From contig PLSZ01000211.1 in NCBI GenBank assembly GCA_003164305.1, positions 1 to 16,247 on the forward strand: 16,247 nt of DNA, written 5' to 3'. Source of the DNA: Acetobacteraceae bacterium. GTDB lineage: Bacteria > Pseudomonadota > Alphaproteobacteria > Acetobacterales > Acetobacteraceae. A program made the translations under genes and the position numbers. The first letter of the stretch is position 1. Every line of letters begins with the position of its first letter. Under the pieces are notes generated by a model. The model saw only the letters and a list, made by a program, of their open reading frames with translations, searched no databases and was not told the DNA's origin. Below are positions 8,020 through 14,960 of this stretch, one piece after another.

Positions 8020-8089
8020 CGTCATGCTCGGGCTCGGTGCGTGATGCGAGTGATCCTGAGGCCGAGGATTAAGGCGGCCCGGGATGACG
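8020..8089. repeat. REP-like imperfect palindromic element, ~70 bases
   Basis: The ends are inverted copies: CGTCATGCTCGGGC at 8020-8033 and GCCCGGGATGACG at 8077-8089. An inner inverted repeat, ATCCT and AGGAT around a 7-base GC-rich centre, lies near 8053-8069. Short extragenic palindromes with CGTCAT...CGGGC ends are common dispersed repeats in many alphaproteobacterial genomes. Its place between a gene end and the next promoter fits that class. Copy number cannot be seen from one window. Confidence 0.6.
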
Positions 8090-8113
8090 GTAAGGCCCCG
8101 CCGCCGCCGACCC

Positions 8114-8138
8114 AATGGCCACGCGCCAATCGTTTTTT
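8114..8138 (+). terminator. Weak intrinsic terminator candidate
   Basis: A short imperfect stem (TGGC and GCCA around CACGC, extendable past one mismatch) is followed by six Ts at 8133-8138. It could end the aat-msrQ transcript before the next promoter. The stem is short, so this is tentative. Confidence 0.35.
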
Positions 8139-8201
8139 CTTGATTGAGCGATAAGAATGAGGGGTTATCCCAAAATATCTTCCAATGTCTTAACTTTCGA
8201 T

Positions 8202-8219
8202 CTGTGATCCACCTCACAG
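8202..8219 (+). promoter_or_regulatory. CRP/FNR-family type binding site, perfect TGTGA-N6-TCACA
   Basis: CTGTGA at 8202-8207 and TCACAG at 8214-8219 are perfect inverted arms around six bases, matching the E. coli CRP consensus in all ten key positions. It lies 68 bases upstream of the small membrane protein gene. A -10-like AGATAA at 8238-8243 would put the site centre about 40 bases before the transcription start, the spacing of class II CRP activation. The matching regulator in this organism, and activation rather than repression, are inference. Confidence 0.6.
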
Positions 8220-8274
8220 CGGGCCAGGCTCAGATTGAGATAAGCCACGTCACCGTCGATGTGTCTTGCGTAAT

Positions 8275-8280
8275 GGGGAG
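8275..8280 (+). promoter_or_regulatory. Strong ribosome binding site of the small membrane protein gene
   Basis: GGGGAG lies six bases before ATG 8287. It selects this start over the in-frame ATG 8266, which overlaps the site. Confidence 0.7.
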
Positions 8281-8286
8281 AACAAC

Positions 8287-8493
8287 ATGCGAACGATCGC
8301 TCGCGCCGTGCCGTATTCTTCGACAGCCACGCTCGCGCCCGCGCGACTTGCCGTGTGGAATCGCCGCCTGCTGACCGGTGCGTTCGTTCTGATCATGTGG
8401 GCTGCCTCGATACTCGCCCTGCAATTGGCGGGACCGGAGGCTCGCGCGCTGGTCGCTGGTGAAGGCATGTTGATCACAACCGGCACGCCATAA
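8287..8493 (+). CDS. Small single-span membrane protein, unknown function
   Basis: A 68-residue protein that I do not recognise. It has a polar, Arg-containing N-terminal tail (1-30), one clear membrane span (LLTGAFVLIMWAASILALQLAG, about residues 29-50 in outline) and a short C-terminal tail. The positive charge before the span predicts an N-in, C-out topology. Support for a real gene: a very good ribosome site at correct spacing, an AT-richer upstream region, and a perfect CRP-type site. It ends only ten bases before the stop of the convergent hydrolase gene. It could be a small regulator or stress-induced membrane peptide; nothing in the sequence fixes this. Confidence 0.62.
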   Translation: MRTIARAVPYSSTATLAPARLAVWNRRLLTGAFVLIMWAASILALQLAGPEARALVAGEGMLITTGTP

Positions 8494-8503
8494 CCCGTCG
8501 CGT

Positions 8504-9493
8504 TTACGCTTCCGTCAGCACCGGCATCTTCAGAAACGTCTCCGCCGCGTACCAGAACGCGAACCGGGCCTTGCACGTGCTCAACGCGTGCGCCGCCCCG
8601 GCGATGACCGAAAATTGCCGGTCACCATTGGGTAGTTTCTGAAAGAAGTCGAGCAGATCTTCCATCGTCGCGATCCCGTCGTACTCGCCGCGCGCCACCA
8701 GCACCGGCGACAGAATCCGCGCCGGATCGACGATCGGTAGTTTCGAAGTCATATCCAAATACGTGCCGGTCGGCACCGTATCGCCATACACCAGTTCCGA
8801 CTTCACCACGGCCGCCGGCACCGCGGGATCGGTGGTTCCTGGCCGGTCGCGCGTGAAGATGCTCTCGATCATCGCCTTGTCGCGCGGACGCCGATTATGC
8901 GTCCTGTAATACTCCAGCCCCTCGGCCCGCTTCGCCAATGTAGGGGAGCCTTTGCCGGTATACGTATGCGCCGCCAGCACCAGCCGTCCGCAGCGATCCG
9001 GCGCTACCATCGCATAAGCCGCCGCGCGCAACGCCCCGGACGATTCGCCGAGGAAATGATATCGCGTCTGCCCGGTTTCCCGCTTCACGACCTCGACCGC
9101 CGCCTTCAGGTCCTCGACGCCGGACGCGATGTCGGAGTTGCCGTCGGTCCGATCCGACTTGCCGTATCCTTCATGGTCCATCGTCCAGACATCGAACCCG
9201 GCCTGCTCGAACGCTGTCATCACCGAATAGTTTTGCGCGCCCAGTACCTGCAGGTCGAAGCTGGACAACGCGCCGGTCGAGGATCCGTGCACCAGGAACA
9301 GCACCGGCAACTTCCCGGTACCGGACCGCTTGCGATACATCGCCAGATGAATCGGTTTGCCGTCGCGGGTTTTCACGGCCTGATATTCGCGCGGCGCGCC
9401 GCCCGCCTCGGCCGCGACCGCGGGCGCCGCGAGCAATGCCGCCGACGCCGCCAACGCGGTCCGGCGAAACAGCGACAGGGGTTGGTTTGTCAT
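8504..9493 (-). CDS. Exported alpha/beta hydrolase
   Basis: A 329-residue protein with an N-terminal signal peptide (about 1-28, cleavage near AVA-AEA), so it should act in the periplasm or outside. A twin Arg (RRTALAA) leaves a Tat route possible, though Sec is equally likely. The alpha/beta-hydrolase fold is clear: LVHGSS (68-72, oxyanion loop), nucleophile elbow GESSG with Ser151, Asp272 in ARGEYDG and His302 in GAAHAL complete the triad. It is probably an esterase, lactonase or amidase; the substrate is unknown. The start at 9493 follows GGAG by eight bases; the frame extends to 9532 but would overlap the upstream gene. It is the last gene of the six-gene minus-strand cluster, 25 bases after the binding-protein gene. 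Confidence 0.9.
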   Translation of the reverse strand: MTNQPLSLFRRTALAASAALLAAPAVAAEAGGAPREYQAVKTRDGKPIHLAMYRKRSGTGKLPVLFLVHGSSTGALSSFDLQVLGAQNYSVMTAFEQAGFDVWTMDHEGYGKSDRTDGNSDIASGVEDLKAAVEVVKRETGQTRYHFLGESSGALRAAAYAMVAPDRCGRLVLAAHTYTGKGSPTLAKRAEGLEYYRTHNRRPRDKAMIESIFTRDRPGTTDPAVPAAVVKSELVYGDTVPTGTYLDMTSKLPIVDPARILSPVLVARGEYDGIATMEDLLDFFQKLPNGDRQFSVIAGAAHALSTCKARFAFWYAAETFLKMPVLTEA

Positions 9494-9518
9494 CATCCGT
9501 TCTCCGATGGATTTAGCA

Positions 9519-10583
9519 TTACCGCATGCCAACCATGGCGTTCCACTCTTTGACGAACGCCGCGTGGGTCTTCAGGAAGGCGTCCCAGTCATCGGGGATC
9601 AGCAGCTTGAACGCTGTGATCGGGTCGCCGCCGGCTGGGGGTTTCACGTCCGTCCGCGCCGAGTAAAGCGCCGTCGCATCGACATAAGCCTGTTGGCCAG
9701 GCACCCCGGTGAACCAGTCCATGAACAGCTTCGCCGCTTCGGAATGCGGCGCCTGATCGACCGCGCCCATGACCGAGGGTGCCGCGATCACGCCCTCCGG
9801 CGGGTTGACGAAGGCGATCGGCGCGCCCTTCGCCTTGAATTGCAAATAGCCCGAGTATTGCGCGGTGCAGATCACCTGATCCTGGCCGCTGACCGTTCGG
9901 TCGAATTGCTGCACGTACGAATCGAACGCGCGCGGCTCGAGCGTCGCGAACTGCTTCCAGTAATCGTCACCGTATTTGTTTTTCATCATCAGCCAGGCCT
10001 CATGCTGCAGCCCGGAGTTGGAGACCTTGACGTTGATCGCGTCTTTCCACTTCGGATTAAGCAGATCATTCCAGCTTTTCGGCGCGTCCTCGGGCTTCAA
10101 TGTCGTGGGATTATAGGCGATCCCCGCGACGATGATACCGCCCCACATGTAGAAGCCTTCGGGCTTGCTCTTTTCCTCCGGTTTGAACGCCGCGAGTTCC
10201 GGCGACTCGTAGCGCATCCAACCGCCACGCTTCTGGAAATCCAGCACGAACGTCATGTCCGTCAACGTCAGCACGTCGAACTGATAGGTGTGGGCCTGCC
10301 GCTCCGCCATCAACTTTGCGTACAGCGCGCCGGTTTGCAGGCGCAGATAGGTCGCCTTGATCTTCGGAAACGCCGCCATGAAGGAGTTGAGCAGGGCGTT
10401 CTGGTTCGCCTCCGGATCGGGCGAATACAGCACCAGAGCGCCTTCCTTTTCCGCCTCCTCGACATTCGCGCAGGTCACGAACCCATTCATCTGCCGCGGC
10501 TTGTCGCAGGCCGCGGACCAGGCGGCGCCAACCGGCACGATCGCGGCCAATGCCGCGATGGCGAGTGCCCTCCAGGACGTCAT
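9519..10583 (-). CDS. Periplasmic solute-binding protein (ABC family 1 / AfuA-FbpA-like)
   Basis: A 354-residue exported binding protein. The signal peptide is about 1-24 (cleavage near WSA-A). Cys26 and Cys38 could form a disulfide; the residues before Cys26 do not make a proper lipobox. The mature part has the family pattern EEAEKEGALVLYSPDPE, then FDVLTLTDMT, KSWNDLLNPKWKDAI and a C-terminal HSEAAKLFMDWFTGVPGQQAYV. That pattern belongs to the COG1840-type Fe(III)/organophosphonate/organic-acid binding group. The iron label of the family should not be trusted here, because the neighbours are CoA and flavin enzymes of organic-acid breakdown. No permease or ATPase gene is in the window. AAGGGAG lies eight bases before the start. 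It lies 20 bases after the flavoprotein gene. Confidence 0.92.
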   Translation of the reverse strand: MTSWRALAIAALAAIVPVGAAWSAACDKPRQMNGFVTCANVEEAEKEGALVLYSPDPEANQNALLNSFMAAFPKIKATYLRLQTGALYAKLMAERQAHTYQFDVLTLTDMTFVLDFQKRGGWMRYESPELAAFKPEEKSKPEGFYMWGGIIVAGIAYNPTTLKPEDAPKSWNDLLNPKWKDAINVKVSNSGLQHEAWLMMKNKYGDDYWKQFATLEPRAFDSYVQQFDRTVSGQDQVICTAQYSGYLQFKAKGAPIAFVNPPEGVIAAPSVMGAVDQAPHSEAAKLFMDWFTGVPGQQAYVDATALYSARTDVKPPAGGDPITAFKLLIPDDWDAFLKTHAAFVKEWNAMVGMR

Positions 10584-10603
10584 TCTGCTTTCTCCCTTGA
10601 TTT

Positions 10604-12103
10604 TCAGTTGCGCCGAGCAAACGCCGCGGCACCATCACCGGCGATGCGGCCGAACGTCACGCCCGCGACCAGTCCCGTTCCGCTGGCGTAATTGTGGTAA
10701 TACAGTCCGCCAACGATCTCCCCCGCCGCGAACAGCCCAGGAATCGGCGCCCCCGAGGTATCCTCGACCTCGGCCGATGTGTTCACCTTCAATCCGCCAA
10801 AGGTGAAGGTCACACCAGCGGTCACGCCATACGCATGGAACGGCGGCGTATCGAGCTTCTGCGCCCAATTGGTCTTGTTGATCGCCAGACCGGTGGTGCA
10901 CAGCCCATCGTGGATGTTGGGGTCGAATTTAACATCCGGCCGCGGCGCCGCGTTATAGGCGCGCAACGTCTCCAACACCGCCGCCGTGTCGACGCCGGTC
11001 AGCTTCGGCGCCAGTTCCTCCAGCGTATCACCGGTTTCCTTGGTGATGCGGGGAATTCGATATTCGCTGCGCAGCAAATGATTGATCTTCGAATCGAATA
11101 TCTGCCACGCGAACAGGCCGGGCTGCTTCATTACCTCGTGCCCGTAGGCGGCGTAGGTATAGCTGTGGAAATCGCGGCCCTCGTTCAGGAATCGCTGGCC
11201 CAGAGCGTTGACCAGCACGCCGAACGGATAGTTATGCTTCTGGAACTGATCGCCCACCGACAGGTCGCCGAATGGCGGCGCGTTCATGTCCCATTGCACC
11301 GCGTGCGCGCCCGACCAATGGCCGGCGACCGCCGCGCCGATATCCATCGCCATGCGGTGGCCGTAGCCCTGATTGTACCGCGTGCCACGCACTTTCGCGA
11401 GGTCCCAGTTGGGTCCGATATACCGCGCGCGCATCTCCGCGTTCGATTCGAAGCCGCCACAGGCCATGACGATCGATTTTGCCCGCAGATCGTAGAGCCG
11501 GCCGTGATGGCGCACGCGCACGCCCTCGACGCGGTCGTCACCCTGCAGAAATTGCCACGCGGTCGTATCGTACAGCACCGGGATGCCGACCTCTGCCAGC
11601 TTCGCGTGCAAGGTCGCGACCAGATGCTGGCCGCCGCCATGGATGTGGCACGCCAGGCCGCCCCAGAATCGGAACTTGCCATCGACCTTGAACGCCTGAC
11701 GCCCAAGAGCCGGCTGAAATTTAACCCCGTGCTTCTTCAGCCACAGCGCCGAGCCGTACGAGCCGTTGATCAACACCTCGGTCAGATCGGGATCGCAGCG
11801 ATACTCGGTCAGCCGTCCCATGTCGTCGAAGTATTGCTCTTGCGTATAGGTTCCGAAGTCGATGGTTGACAGGTCCAGTTCGGCGATCGAGGGATCCAGC
11901 GCCAGCAGATCCTTCACCTCGTGATAGACGAAGCGGAACGCGCCGCCGGTGAAAGCCGAATTGCCGCCGCGCGCGGTTTCCGGCGCGGTTTCCAGCATCG
12001 CGACGCTGCAACCCGCCTCGTGCGCGGTCAAAGCCGCGTTGGCCGCCGCGTTGCCCGCGCCGATCACCAGCACGTCGACCTGTTGATAATTCGCCGGAGT
12101 CAT
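10604..12103 (-). CDS. FAD-dependent dehydrogenase, fumarate-reductase flavoprotein family, TcuA-like
   Basis: A 499-residue cytosolic flavoprotein. The N-terminal Rossmann segment VDVLVIGAGNAAANAALTA (9-27) binds the ADP part of FAD, and GGNSAFTGG follows at 46-54. The C-terminal block GVTFTFGGLKVNTSAEV, then PGLFAAGEIVGG and ASGTGLVAGVTFGRIAG, is the FAD-binding cap-side motif. The GNAA loop, TFT-GGLKV and AAGEI motifs resemble tricarballylate dehydrogenase TcuA more than succinate dehydrogenase. The likely reaction is removal of two hydrogens next to a carboxylate, or the reverse. The partner TcuB, which reoxidises TcuA, is not visible here. The start 12103 has GAGGGA seven bases upstream; a frame open to 12124 has no such site. 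It sits mid-cluster. Confidence 0.88.
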   Translation of the reverse strand: MTPANYQQVDVLVIGAGNAAANAALTAHEAGCSVAMLETAPETARGGNSAFTGGAFRFVYHEVKDLLALDPSIAELDLSTIDFGTYTQEQYFDDMGRLTEYRCDPDLTEVLINGSYGSALWLKKHGVKFQPALGRQAFKVDGKFRFWGGLACHIHGGGQHLVATLHAKLAEVGIPVLYDTTAWQFLQGDDRVEGVRVRHHGRLYDLRAKSIVMACGGFESNAEMRARYIGPNWDLAKVRGTRYNQGYGHRMAMDIGAAVAGHWSGAHAVQWDMNAPPFGDLSVGDQFQKHNYPFGVLVNALGQRFLNEGRDFHSYTYAAYGHEVMKQPGLFAWQIFDSKINHLLRSEYRIPRITKETGDTLEELAPKLTGVDTAAVLETLRAYNAAPRPDVKFDPNIHDGLCTTGLAINKTNWAQKLDTPPFHAYGVTAGVTFTFGGLKVNTSAEVEDTSGAPIPGLFAAGEIVGGLYYHNYASGTGLVAGVTFGRIAGDGAAAFARRN

Positions 12104-12176
12104 GGACCTGTCCCTCTGCCGCAACCGCGCCGGACCCTGTCCATTGCCGCGGGCGATGTCAAACGCGGGTCGTCCG

Positions 12177-14198
12177 TTATCGCGCGTCCCGTTCCATCTC
12201 CGACAGGTGAGCGCGCGCTTCCGCCGCCGATTCGTAAATATGCGGCGCCAGTTGCCGCCGGCTCAACGCGTCACCCAACTTCACCCGCAAGAACGCGCTG
12301 GTCGTATATCGTGTCACGCCGGAGTAAAACCGGTCCGTCAGATCACGCACCATCGCGCTGTAAGAGTCCAGATATTCCGGCAGGATACTAAACCGGTCGT
12401 AATTGACGATCGCGTAAACCTTGTGGCCCAAAGGCAACAACCGTTCCGCCACCAAATGCCGGATGCGCGCGATCATGGCGGCATCGCGGATCGACAGCCC
12501 CTCGAAATTCACGAAGAACAATTGCTCCGCCGGATTATAGGAGAACCGTTGCTCGATCGGGATCCCCAGCAACGCCTCACGCAGGCCGATCGGCTCGGGC
12601 CGGAAAATCCGTTCGTCCATCAGGCGCGGCGTTTCGTTGATCACCGGAGCGAACGCCATCCGCGCCAGGATATCGCGCTCCAGATCGACGCCGGGCGCGA
12701 TCTCGATCAGTTCCAGGCCCTTGGACGACAGCGAAAACACGCAGCGCTCGGTGACGTACAAAACGTTTCGTCCTCGCCGGGCGGCGTATTCTCCGCTGAA
12801 GGTGCGATGCTCGACCTCTTGCACGAACTTCGCGCCGTCGCCGTGGCCGCGCAGCACCAACCGTCCGCCCTCGATCGATGGCTTGCGTCCACCGGCTTCA
12901 AATGTCCCGACGAACACGACCTTTTTCGCGTTCTGGCTGATGTTGATGAAACCGCCCGCGCCGGCGAGCTTTGGCCCGAACTTGCTGACATTGACGTTGC
13001 CCGCGGCGTCGGCCTGCGCCAGCCCCAGAAACGCCAGATCCAAGCCTCCACCATCGTAAAAATCGAATTGATACGGTTGATCGATGACCGCCTGGCTGTT
13101 GACCGAGGCGCCGAAATCCAATCCGCCCGCCGGGACGCCGCCAATCGAGCCAGGCTCGGTGGTCAATGTGAACAGATCGATGACGTGTTCCTCATTCGCC
13201 ACCGCCGCGACGCCTTCCGGCATGCCAATCCCCAGGTTGACGACGCTGTTGGGCAACAACTCCAGCGCGGCGCGGCGGGCGATCACTTTACGCTCGCTCA
13301 TTGGCATCGGCGCGATGGAGCCGATCGGCGCGCGGATTTCGCCGGTGTAGGCCGGATTATACATCGTAACGAATGTCTGGCCGTGATGCTCCGGCTTTTC
13401 CGCGACGACCACGCAGTCGACCAGAATGCCGGGAATTTTCACCGCCCGCGGATGCAGGCTTCCCGCCTCAGCCAAACGCTCCACCTGGGCGATCACCACG
13501 CCGCCGGAATTATGCGCCGCCATCGCGATCGCCAGTGCTTCCAGGGTCAGCGCCTCGCGCTCCATGGTGATGTTGCCGAGCGTATCGGCGGTGGTGCCGC
13601 GGATGATGCCCACGTCGATGGGAAAGCATTTGTACAGCAGCGCTTCCTGACCGTGGATCGTGATCAGTTCGACCAGGTCTTCCGTGGTGCGGGCGTTGAT
13701 CTTGCCGCCGCCATTGCGCGGATCGACGAATGTCCCCAGCCCGACCGTCGTCAGATGGCCCGGCCGATGCGCGGCGATGTCACGAAACAGATGCGTGATG
13801 ACGCCCTGCGGCAGGTTGTACGCCTCGATCTTATTGTCGATCGCCAGCGCCTGGAGCTTCGGCGCCAGGCCCCAGTGGCCGCCGATCACCCGGCGCACCA
13901 GCCCCTCGTGCCCGAAATGATTGAGCCCCCGGTTCTTTCCGTCGCCCTGGCCGGCCGCGTAGACCAAGGTCAGGTCGCGCGGCTTGCCGGAGCCATGGAA
14001 ATGCGACGGATCCGTATCGAGCCAGTACTCCTCCAGCGCGATAGCGACCCCTTCGGCGAAGCCGGTGCCGATGAAGCCGCCGGTCGCCACCGTGTCGCCC
14101 TCGCCGATCAGGCGAACCGCGTCGCGCGCCGGAACGATCTTGCCACTGTGCGCGTTCCGCAACGATTGCAGGAACGGATGGGCCGCGTGATGGGGCAT
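12177..14198 (-). CDS. Fused acyl-CoA:acetate/3-ketoacid CoA-transferase with C-terminal extension
   Basis: A 673-residue family I CoA-transferase with alpha and beta halves in one chain, like Pct/YdiF. Visible in the alpha half are [14 protein letters not shown] (35-48) and the glycine-rich [21 protein letters not shown] region. The beta half has [16 protein letters not shown] and [14 protein letters not shown]. Glu348 of that motif is the expected catalytic residue that carries CoA as a thioester. Such enzymes activate a short or branched acid with CoA from an acyl-CoA donor. Pct and YdiF have ~520-530 residues; here ~150 more follow (from ~521), ending in a block with [16 protein letters not shown] and [16 protein letters not shown] 14198 lacks a strong ribosome site; a TTG at 14225 is possible, so the start is uncertain by nine residues. 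It lies 64 bases after the EthD-like gene. Confidence 0.92.
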   Translation of the reverse strand: MPHHAAHPFLQSLRNAHSGKIVPARDAVRLIGEGDTVATGGFIGTGFAEGVAIALEEYWLDTDPSHFHGSGKPRDLTLVYAAGQGDGKNRGLNHFGHEGLVRRVIGGHWGLAPKLQALAIDNKIEAYNLPQGVITHLFRDIAAHRPGHLTTVGLGTFVDPRNGGGKINARTTEDLVELITIHGQEALLYKCFPIDVGIIRGTTADTLGNITMEREALTLEALAIAMAAHNSGGVVIAQVERLAEAGSLHPRAVKIPGILVDCVVVAEKPEHHGQTFVTMYNPAYTGEIRAPIGSIAPMPMSERKVIARRAALELLPNSVVNLGIGMPEGVAAVANEEHVIDLFTLTTEPGSIGGVPAGGLDFGASVNSQAVIDQPYQFDFYDGGGLDLAFLGLAQADAAGNVNVSKFGPKLAGAGGFINISQNAKKVVFVGTFEAGGRKPSIEGGRLVLRGHGDGAKFVQEVEHRTFSGEYAARRGRNVLYVTERCVFSLSSKGLELIEIAPGVDLERDILARMAFAPVINETPRLMDERIFRPEPIGLREALLGIPIEQRFSYNPAEQLFFVNFEGLSIRDAAMIARIRHLVAERLLPLGHKVYAIVNYDRFSILPEYLDSYSAMVRDLTDRFYSGVTRYTTSAFLRVKLGDALSRRQLAPHIYESAAEARAHLSEMERDAR

Positions 14199-14262
14199 GC
14201 CGGAAAATCCATTGCCACGTAACAAGTCGAATACCAGACCGTGCCGCGCTCATCCGAAGGCG

Positions 14263-14934
14263 TCACAACTTCGGAAAGATGCGCTCGAACACCGCCGGAG
14301 AGCCTTCGTCCAGCCGCATCCCCGCGCGCACCCGCCGGCTCCAAGGATTGGACGCCCGCGCCGCCATCCATTCTTTCGTATCCGGAACGTCCGGATTTTC
14401 GAACTCGTAGACGGTCAAATACTTCGGTTGCGCCTCGATCGCGGTGAAACGGCGAGCCCGGATCACCCCGGGCACCTGGAGGAAGCCGGGGATGTAACAG
14501 GTGTTGTACCAGTCGTTGAACTCCTCCTCCATCGACGCCATGATGTCGATGCGCCCCATCTGCAACCAACGGGGCAATTCGGTTGGGTTTTCGGCCGGAT
14601 GCGTGCGCGCCGGGAAAATTTGCCGGTAGCCGTTCAGCAGAAAATTCCGCCCGGTTGTACTGGGCGACACCGCCAGCCGCCGCGCCGATGGCTGATAGCG
14701 GACCGTATCGATGAACGCCGCCGAGCGCAGCACGTTGTGATCTTCCAACTCATACATCGCCAGATATTTCGGGCCGCCGCGCAACGCCCGGTATCGGCCG
14801 GCGCTGAGAAATCCCGGCACGGCCAGCAGCCGTCCGATATGTTCCTCGTCATACCACCGGTTGAACTCGGCCTCATGCGCGGGATCCACATCGGTCCACG
14901 CCATCAACAATCCCGTGCCGCGCGTTTTGGGCAT
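14263..14934 (-). CDS. EthD/DUF4286-like protein with two tandem ferredoxin-like repeats
   Basis: A 223-residue soluble protein made of two related halves. Copy 1 (about 7-72) reads AWTDVDPAHEAEFNRWYDEEHI..LAVPGFLSAGRYRA...PKYLAMYELE. Copy 2 (about 126-190) reads RIDIMASMEEEFNDWYNTCYI..LQVPGVIRARRFTA...PKYLTVYEFE. The shared pattern EFNxWYxxxxI-VPG-ARR-PKYL-YE is the dimeric alpha/beta-barrel signature of the EthD/DUF4286 group. Single-copy members form such barrels as dimers, so this chain may fold as an internal pseudo-dimer. Their biochemical role is poorly defined; they often sit in aromatic or ester catabolic operons. I chose 14934 because AAGGAAA precedes it at good spacing; the frame runs further to 14994. 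It begins 26 bases after the stop of the CoA-ligase gene. Confidence 0.87.
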   Translation of the reverse strand: MPKTRGTGLLMAWTDVDPAHEAEFNRWYDEEHIGRLLAVPGFLSAGRYRALRGGPKYLAMYELEDHNVLRSAAFIDTVRYQPSARRLAVSPSTTGRNFLLNGYRQIFPARTHPAENPTELPRWLQMGRIDIMASMEEEFNDWYNTCYIPGFLQVPGVIRARRFTAIEAQPKYLTVYEFENPDVPDTKEWMAARASNPWSRRVRAGMRLDEGSPAVFERIFPKL

Positions 14935-14960
14935 CCGCGTTTCCTTCCCTGAGCCGTTCG

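Larger units (their letters stand above)
7969..8286. other. 318-base non-coding stretch after msrQ
   Basis: This gap holds a REP-like imperfect palindrome, a weak terminator-like hairpin with six Ts, and a perfect CRP-type site that precedes the small membrane protein gene. The part between about 8130 and 8200 is clearly more AT-rich than the rest of the window, as expected of a promoter region. I see no gene here on either strand. Confidence 0.75.

Noticed and set aside
6892..8217. A 441-residue open frame on the minus strand across msrQ
   Set aside because: It lies opposite msrQ and the end of aat, is highly polar and repetitive in Gln/Arg/His, and has no recognisable motif or ribosome site.
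9507..10691. A 394-residue open frame on the plus strand
   Set aside because: It is antisense to the binding-protein gene, which has a signal peptide and family motifs; the plus-strand product has the Arg/His-rich shadow composition.
10694..11869. A 391-residue open frame on the plus strand
   Set aside because: It is antisense to the flavoprotein dehydrogenase and shows no domain of its own.
12102..14222. A 706-residue open frame on the plus strand
   Set aside because: It is antisense to the CoA-transferase gene, whose conserved motifs are unmistakable. The product is rich in Arg, His, Gln and Asp with no family pattern, as expected of a shadow frame in GC-rich coding DNA.
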